A stretch of 64,000 nt of DNA from WHSW01 sp963749365 (GTDB lineage Bacteria > Actinomycetota > Thermoleophilia > Solirubrobacterales > 70-9): positions 868,001 through 932,000 of the forward strand of contig CAVVME010000003.1 of NCBI GenBank assembly GCA_963749365.1. The letters are read 5' to 3'. Position numbers and translations under genes: made by a program. Positions within the stretch are counted from its first letter, which is position 1, and every line of letters starts with the position of its first letter. This document shows positions 59,048-64,000 of this stretch, one piece after another. The notes beneath the pieces were generated by a model. The model worked only from the letters and a program-made list of their open reading frames with translations. It had not been told where the DNA came from and made no database searches.

Positions 59048-60280
59048 GTGGACGTCGAGCGGCGGATCGAGATCATTCGCGAGCTGTGCTCGTTTGCGGG
59101 CCGGCGGGCGGGCACCGACGCCGAGCGCCGAACGGCCGAGCGGATCGCCACCCGGCTGCGGGAGATCGGGCGCCCCGCCGAGATCGAGCCGACCGCGGTC
59201 CACCCCCAGTACGGCTACGTACACGCCGCGCACTGCCTGCTTGGGATCGCCGGCAGCCTGATCGCGGTCGAAGTCGCGGCGCTCGGCTTCGCGCTCGTCC
59301 TGCTCGCCGCCACTTCGCTCTACCTCGACCTCGACTACCGCCTCTACCTCGTCCGGCGGCTGTTCTTCCGCCGCGCCTCGCAGAACGTCCTCTCTCGCCC
59401 CGCTTCGGAATCCGAGACGCGACTGATCGTCTGCGCGCACCTCGACTCCGCTCGCAGCGGCGCCGTGTTCGCGCCCTGGCTCGCGCGCCGTGCCACCCGC
59501 GTCCGCCGCCGCCTACCGTGGCTGGGGCCGTTCCGGGTCCTGTTCTGGTCGATGGCGGCGCTGCTCGCCGTGCTCGGCGCTCGGATGGCGGGCGTCGACT
59601 CGACCGCGGTCGCAGCGCTCGCCCTGCCGCCCACCCTGGTGCTCCTGGTCGGCGCCTTCGCCCTGGTCGAGATCGAGCTCTCGCCGATCGTCCCGGGAGC
59701 GAACGACAACGCGTCGGGGGTGGCGACCGCGCTCTCGATCGCCGAGCGGCTCGAGGCCGAGCCGCTGCGCAACCTCGAGACCTGGTTCGCCTTCAACGGC
59801 GCCGAGGAGCCGATCCAGGAGGGGATGCGCTCGTTCGTCCGCTCACACCGCGACGAGCTCGATCGCGAGCGCACCTTCTTCCTCGTCCTCGACACGGTCG
59901 GGATCGGCGAGCCGCGGTTCGAGACCGCCGCCGGCTGGGTCACCGCCTACCCGGCCGACCGCCGCCTGGCCGAGCTCTGCGCGGCTATCGCCGATGCCGA
60001 GCGCGCGCCCGACGGCCGGCCCGGCGCCGAGCCGCTTCGCCGCAGCGTCGCCGGTGACTCGCTGCCGCCGCGCGTCGGCGGCTATCGCTCGCTGCTGCTG
60101 ACCAGCCTGCCTCGCGACGGGCGGCTTCCCGATCACCGGCTCCCCGGCGACACCCCTGCAACGCTCGACCCCGAGGCGCTCGAGCGCGCCCACGACTTCG
60201 CGCTCGAGCTGATCCGCCGGCTCGACCGCGACCTGGGGCGAAGGACTCGCCCGGCAACGACCGAGGCGGTGGCCGCATGA
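59048..60280 (+). CDS. M28-type peptidase with membrane insertion
   Basis: A 410-residue protein whose M28 metallopeptidase motifs are split by membrane segments. The first part has FAGRRAGTDAERRTAERIATRL and the metal pair SETRLIVCAHLDSARSG. Between them and around them lie hydrophobic spans (HAAHCLLGIAGSLIAVEVAALGFALVLLAATSLYL and FRVLFWSMAALLAVLGARM, then ALALPPTLVLLVGAFALVEIEL). The motif PGANDNASGVAT and FNGAEEPIQEG supply the next ligands. So the catalytic half-sites sit on both sides of a membrane hairpin, unusual for M28. The next gene starts inside its stop (ATGA). Confidence 0.75.
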   Translation: MDVERRIEIIRELCSFAGRRAGTDAERRTAERIATRLREIGRPAEIEPTAVHPQYGYVHAAHCLLGIAGSLIAVEVAALGFALVLLAATSLYLDLDYRLYLVRRLFFRRASQNVLSRPASESETRLIVCAHLDSARSGAVFAPWLARRATRVRRRLPWLGPFRVLFWSMAALLAVLGARMAGVDSTAVAALALPPTLVLLVGAFALVEIELSPIVPGANDNASGVATALSIAERLEAEPLRNLETWFAFNGAEEPIQEGMRSFVRSHRDELDRERTFFLVLDTVGIGEPRFETAAGWVTAYPADRRLAELCAAIADAERAPDGRPGAEPLRRSVAGDSLPPRVGGYRSLLLTSLPRDGRLPDHRLPGDTPATLDPEALERAHDFALELIRRLDRDLGRRTRPATTEAVAA

Positions 60281-60819
60281 CCAGGGCGGGAATCATCACC
60301 GCGACCTGCGGAGCGCTGCTCGTCGTCTCGCTCTTGCTCACCTGGTGGGGGCCGCCGCCGAGGTTCATCGATCCCCCCGACGACCTCCCGGCCGAGCTCG
60401 AGCTGGTCGCCGAGGGCGCTCGGGAGGACGCGAGCCTTCCGGCTGAAACGATCAAGCGCTACCACCGCGACGCGTTCGCGTACTTCGAGTTCCGCGATTC
60501 GGTCTGGCTCCTCACCGGAATCGCCGGATTCGCGCTCGGCCTCGCCGCGCTCGCGGGTTGGCGCTTTATCAGGCCGCTCGCCGTCGGCACCGCCGCGCTC
60601 GCGCTCGTCTCCGCGATCCTGATCATCCTCGTCCTGATCTCGCCGCCGGACTACATCGGGATCACCAACGACTTCTTCGAGGGCATCGGCGGCAAGGGGC
60701 CGTTCGAGATCGAGTACGACGCGCCGTTCGGCCGCGAGGCCGGCGGCTGGATCGGCCTCGCGGCAACGCTCGGCATCGGCCTCGGCGCCGGCCTCGTCCT
60801 GCGTGCGAGGCGCGAGTGA
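60277..60819 (+). CDS. Membrane protein coupled to the M28-like gene
   Basis: A 180-residue protein of unknown function with four hydrophobic segments: GIITATCGALLVVSLLLTWWG, SVWLLTGIAGFALGLAALAGW, LAVGTAALALVSAILIILVLIS and WIGLAATLGIGLGAGLVLRARR. A periplasm-facing loop of ~45 residues (RFIDPPDDLPAELELVAEG) follows the first segment, and another acidic loop precedes the last. Starts in an ATGA overlap with the peptidase and ends in a GTGA overlap with the acyl-CoA ligase, so all three are translationally coupled. Confidence 0.65.
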   Translation: MTRAGIITATCGALLVVSLLLTWWGPPPRFIDPPDDLPAELELVAEGAREDASLPAETIKRYHRDAFAYFEFRDSVWLLTGIAGFALGLAALAGWRFIRPLAVGTAALALVSAILIILVLISPPDYIGITNDFFEGIGGKGPFEIEYDAPFGREAGGWIGLAATLGIGLGAGLVLRARRE

Positions 60820-62801
60820 GCGAACCGGGCAGCCTGCTCTGGGAGCCGTCGCCGGAGGCGATCGAGCGCTCGAGCATGAGCCGCTATATGCGCTGGCTCG
60901 AGGCCGAGCGCGGACTGCACTTCGACGGCGACTACCACGCGCTCTGGCGCTGGTCGACTGCCGAGCTCGAGGGCTTCTGGGACTCGATCTTCGAGTTCTT
61001 CGAGCTCCGCGCTTCGGCGCCCTACGAGCGGGTGCTCGCCGAGCGCGAGATGCCGGGCGCGGTCTGGGGTCCGGGGGCGCGGCTCAATTACGCGGAGAAC
61101 CTGCTCGCCGGCAAGCCCGCCGACCGGCTTGCGCTCCAGCACGCCTCCGAGCTGCGCGAGCTCGACTCGCTGAGCTGGGGCGAGCTGCGCGAGCAGGTCG
61201 CGCGCACCGCCTCGGCGCTGCGCGCGCTCGGGGTCGAGCCGGGCGACCGCGTCGTCGCCTACATGCCGAACCTGCCCGAGACCCTGGTGGCGTTCCTCGC
61301 CTGCGCCTCGATCGGCGCCGTCTGGTCATCGTGCTCGCCCGACTTCGGCGCCTCGAGCGTGATCGACCGCTTCGCGCAGATCGAGCCCAAGCTGCTGCTC
61401 TGCGTCGACGGCTATCGCTACAACGGGCGCGACTTCGACCGCACCGACACCCTCGCCAGGCTGCTCGCCGAGCTGCCCACGGTCGAGCGCACGATCGTCC
61501 TCCCCTACCTCGCGGCCGAGCCCGAGCTCGACGCCCTGCGCAATCCGATCACCTGGACCGAGCTGCTCGCCTCCGGGGATCCCGGGGAGATCGAGTACGA
61601 GCAGGTCGGCTTCGACCACCCGCTCTGGGTGCTGTACTCGTCGGGCACCACGGGGCTGCCGAAGGCAATCGCCCAGGGCCACGGCGGGATCCTGCTCGAG
61701 CAGGCGAAGAAGCTCGGCCTGCACCTCGACGCGCAGGCCGGCGATCGGGTCTTCTGGTTTACGACCACCGGCTGGATGATGTGGAACTTCCTCGTCGGCG
61801 TGCTGCTCACCGAGGCCTCGATCGTCCTCTATGACGGCAGCCCCGGCCACCCCGGAATGGGGCTTCTCTGGGATCTCGCCGAGGCGGCCGAGATCACCTG
61901 CTTCGGGACCTCGGCCAGCTACGTGTCGGCATGCATGAAGGACGGGATCGAGCCCGGCGCCGGGCGCGACCTGAGCGCCCTGCGCGCTGTCGGCTCGACC
62001 GGCTCACCGCTCTCTCCTGAGGGTTTCGAATGGATCTACGGGCAGCTGGGCGCCGACACCTGGCTGTTCTCGACCTCGGGCGGGACCGACGTCTGCACCG
62101 CCTTCGTCGGCGGGGTCCCGATCCTGCCCGTCTACCGCGGCGAGCTCCAGGCCCGATCGCTGGGCTGCGCGGTGGAGGCCTGGAGCGAGAATGGCGAGCC
62201 GCTGATCGACGAGGTGGGCGAGCTGGTGATCACCGAGCCGATGCCGTCGATGCCGCTCTACCTCTGGAACGATCCCGACGGCGAGCGCTACCGGCGCAGC
62301 TACTTCGAGATGTTCCCGGGCACGTGGCGCCACGGCGACTGGATCGAGATCACCTCGCGCGGGACGGCGATCATCTACGGGCGCTCGGACTCGACCATCA
62401 ACCGCTCCGGGATCCGGATGGGCACCTCAGAGATCTACCGCGCGGTCGCCAGCCTGCCCGAGATCACCGATGCGCTCGTCGTCGACCTCCCGAAGCCCGG
62501 CACCGAGGGCTGGATGCCGCTGTTCGTCGTTCTCGCCGAAGGCTCCGAGCTCGACCAGGAGCTGACCGCCGAGATCGCGAGGCGGATTCGCGAGCGCTGC
62601 TCGCCGCGCCACGTGCCCGATCGGGTCTACGCGGTCGCCGAGGTCCCCCGGACGCTGAGCGGCAAGGTGCTCGAGGTGCCGGTGAAACGGATCCTGATGG
62701 GGACGCCGCCCGAGCAGGCGGCGTCGCGCGATTCGCTCGCCAACCCCGAGGCACTCGACTTCTTCGTCGAGCTCTCATCGGAGCTCGCCACGGCGGCCTG
62801 A
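60816..62801 (+). CDS. Acetoacetyl-CoA synthetase (AMP-forming)
   Basis: A 661-residue ANL-family ligase of the acetoacetyl-CoA synthetase subfamily. The N-terminal region LLWEPSPEAIERSSMSRYMRWL and WGPGARLNYAENLLAG are typical of AacS. The ATP loop is YSSGTTGLPKAIAQGHGG, the aromatic motif FWFTTTGWMMWNFLVG, the hinge GRSDSTINRSGIRMGTSEIY and the catalytic Lys lies in LSGKVLEVPVKRI. It converts acetoacetate, ATP and CoA to acetoacetyl-CoA, AMP and PPi, linking ketone bodies or PHB degradation to central metabolism. GTG 60816 overlaps the previous gene by four bases. Confidence 0.92.
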   Translation: MSEPGSLLWEPSPEAIERSSMSRYMRWLEAERGLHFDGDYHALWRWSTAELEGFWDSIFEFFELRASAPYERVLAEREMPGAVWGPGARLNYAENLLAGKPADRLALQHASELRELDSLSWGELREQVARTASALRALGVEPGDRVVAYMPNLPETLVAFLACASIGAVWSSCSPDFGASSVIDRFAQIEPKLLLCVDGYRYNGRDFDRTDTLARLLAELPTVERTIVLPYLAAEPELDALRNPITWTELLASGDPGEIEYEQVGFDHPLWVLYSSGTTGLPKAIAQGHGGILLEQAKKLGLHLDAQAGDRVFWFTTTGWMMWNFLVGVLLTEASIVLYDGSPGHPGMGLLWDLAEAAEITCFGTSASYVSACMKDGIEPGAGRDLSALRAVGSTGSPLSPEGFEWIYGQLGADTWLFSTSGGTDVCTAFVGGVPILPVYRGELQARSLGCAVEAWSENGEPLIDEVGELVITEPMPSMPLYLWNDPDGERYRRSYFEMFPGTWRHGDWIEITSRGTAIIYGRSDSTINRSGIRMGTSEIYRAVASLPEITDALVVDLPKPGTEGWMPLFVVLAEGSELDQELTAEIARRIRERCSPRHVPDRVYAVAEVPRTLSGKVLEVPVKRILMGTPPEQAASRDSLANPEALDFFVELSSELATAA

Positions 62802-62822
62802 CCGCGGCACCCGTATCGCCGG

Positions 62823-64000
62823 TCAGCCGAGCAGTGCCTGGGCTCGCTCGCGGGCGCGGGCGACGATCTCCTCCGCTTCGGCCCGCTCGCCCTGTCGGTA
62901 GACGACCCGGCCGCCGACCACGGTGACCGCGACCGCGGAGGCGTCGGCCGCGTAGACGAGACCGGCGTCGAGGGCCCCGAGGGCGAGGGCCGGCGATCCG
63001 AGGCGCACGAGCGCGAAGTCCGCCGGCGCCCCGGCGGCGGGAGCCCGCCCGTTGATCAGCTTCGAGCGCAGGCCGGTGGCGATCTCCCAGGCCTCGCCGG
63101 CCGTAACCGCCGCCGGCTCGGCGGCGACGTGCTTCTGAATCAGCGCGAAGGCCTTGACGTCGTCGAGCAGGTCGAGCGAGTTGTTGGATCCCGCGCCGTC
63201 GGTGCCGAGCCCGACCTGCGCGCCGGCGTCGCGCGCCGCCAGATAGGGGAAGACGCCGCCGACGGCGAGCTTCAGGTTGGCGACCGGATTGGTGACCATG
63301 GTCGCGCCGCGCTCGACGATCAGCTCGATCTCGTCGCGATCGATCCAAACGCAGTGGGCAAGCAACGTCTGAGGGCCGAGCAGGCCGCAGCGATCCAGGT
63401 ACTGCGCCGGCCGCACCCCGGTCTCACGAACGCACTCCTCCACCTCGCCCTGGGTCTCGGAGAGGTGGATCTGGACCGGCACCTCGCGCTCGGCGGAGAT
63501 CTCGGCGATCCCGCGCAGCGACGGCTCGGAGACGGTGTAGATCGCGTGTGGGGCGAGCGCTGCCACGGCCGCCCCCTCCCCCGCCTGCTCGATCTCGTCG
63601 ATTGCCCGGCGCGCCTTGGCGAGCAGCTTCGGCGACCCGCCGGCGTCCTTGCCGTCGATCAGCGGCGCGCCGACCACCGCCCGCAAGCCGGCGTCCTTGA
63701 CCGCGCGCGCGGTCTCCGCATGCTTCCAGTACATGTCCCAAAACCGCACCGTTCCCGAGCGCGCCATCTCCCAGCAGGCGAGGCGGGTCCCCCAGTAGAC
63801 ATCCTCACGGGCGAGCCGCCGCTCGGCCGGCCAGATGTAGCTCTCGAGCCACTTCATCAGCGGCAGGTCGTCGGCGTAGCCGCGAAACAGGGTCATCGCC
63901 GCGTGCGTATGGGCATTGACGAAACCCGGCACCAGCGCCAGCCCGTCGGCGTCGAGCACCTCGTCGCCGGGGCGCGGCGAGACGTGCGGACCGAGCTCGG
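62823..64000 (-). CDS. Amidohydrolase of the MTA/SAH-deaminase (TrzN-like) group, 5' part beyond the window
   Basis: The gene is open at its N-terminus; ~392 C-terminal residues are visible. The metal-dependent hydrolase motifs are intact: LVPGFVNAHTHAAMTLFRG (two His), PVQIHLSETQGEVEE (His), LLAHCVWIDRDEIELI and VGLGTDGAGSNNSLDLL (Asp). The overall pattern matches 5-methylthioadenosine/S-adenosylhomocysteine deaminases and s-triazine hydrolases. It deaminates an amino-purine or similar heterocycle; the substrate is not determined here. Convergent with the acetoacetyl-CoA synthetase. Confidence 0.9.
   Translation of the reverse strand, partial: ELGPHVSPRPGDEVLDADGLALVPGFVNAHTHAAMTLFRGYADDLPLMKWLESYIWPAERRLAREDVYWGTRLACWEMARSGTVRFWDMYWKHAETARAVKDAGLRAVVGAPLIDGKDAGGSPKLLAKARRAIDEIEQAGEGAAVAALAPHAIYTVSEPSLRGIAEISAEREVPVQIHLSETQGEVEECVRETGVRPAQYLDRCGLLGPQTLLAHCVWIDRDEIELIVERGATMVTNPVANLKLAVGGVFPYLAARDAGAQVGLGTDGAGSNNSLDLLDDVKAFALIQKHVAAEPAAVTAGEAWEIATGLRSKLINGRAPAAGAPADFALVRLGSPALALGALDAGLVYAADASAVAVTVVGGRVVYRQGERAEAEEIVARARERAQALLG

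Overview
This 64 kb window is very GC-rich chromosomal DNA from a free-living actinobacterium. It most resembles the class Thermoleophilia (Solirubrobacterales-like). That placement is an inference from several traits: strong G/C third-position bias, frequent GTG/TTG starts, many genes with a -10-like TANNNT box only 6-9 nt before the start codon (leaderless transcripts), a Solirubrobacterales-type secreted protein (25223-25861), an ECF sigma factor fused to an anti-sigma-like tail, and tRNA genes that do not encode CCA. No rRNA operon, CRISPR array, intact transposase or intact integrase was seen.

Layout. 1-6.3 kb: the start of an aldehyde dehydrogenase, a frameshifted RDD membrane gene, a metallophosphoesterase, and a lipid module (MerR regulator, alpha/beta hydrolase, acyl-CoA dehydrogenase, SCP2 protein) joined by two matching 8-6-8 palindromes. 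6.3-8.5 kb: a secreted Cys-repeat protein and a sigma/anti-sigma fusion with a decapeptide-repeat tail. 8.7-15.4 kb: an alpha-glucoside import and utilisation operon (PfkB kinase, GH13 glucosidase, lipoprotein, two permeases, ATPase). 15.5-25.2 kb: a ParB-like protein, a small secreted protein, a hydrolase/AMP-ligase fusion coupled to a PQQ-propeller protein, and divergent PPDK. 25.2-30.9 kb: secreted and membrane proteins, a frameshifted Crp-type regulator and a zinc-ribbon/cyclase/AAA/TPR protein. 30.9-35.0 kb: a four-gene translationally coupled surface-protein operon, with a tiny Lys-rich gene downstream. 35-49.9 kb: housekeeping and stress genes (1-Cys peroxiredoxin, CocE/S15 hydrolase, MMPL exporter, ECF sigma factor, SURNod19-like lipoprotein, PhoD-type phosphatase, ferritin-like protein, RibD-C reductase, cupin, DUF4239).

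49.9-54.0 kb is a tRNA-Pro integration locus. The 46 nt at the 3' end of tRNA-Pro are exactly duplicated 2.56 kb away, and a shorter decayed third copy lies another 1.4 kb out. The two intervals hold a GT1 glycosyltransferase and a coiled-coil SpoIIE phosphatase plus a coiled-coil protein. The glycosyltransferase and the phosphatase have less biased base composition than their neighbours.

54-64 kb: a tRNA cluster (Pro, Gly, Trp, two Leu) interleaved with two CAP-domain proteins, a membrane protein, an SRAP protein and two M28 peptidases, then a coupled membrane protein/acetoacetyl-CoA synthetase pair and the end of an amidohydrolase.

Three genes carry clear frameshifts (RDD, Crp-like, and the gene at 48405-48958). 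Each is either real decay or residual sequencing indels, and the window alone cannot tell which.
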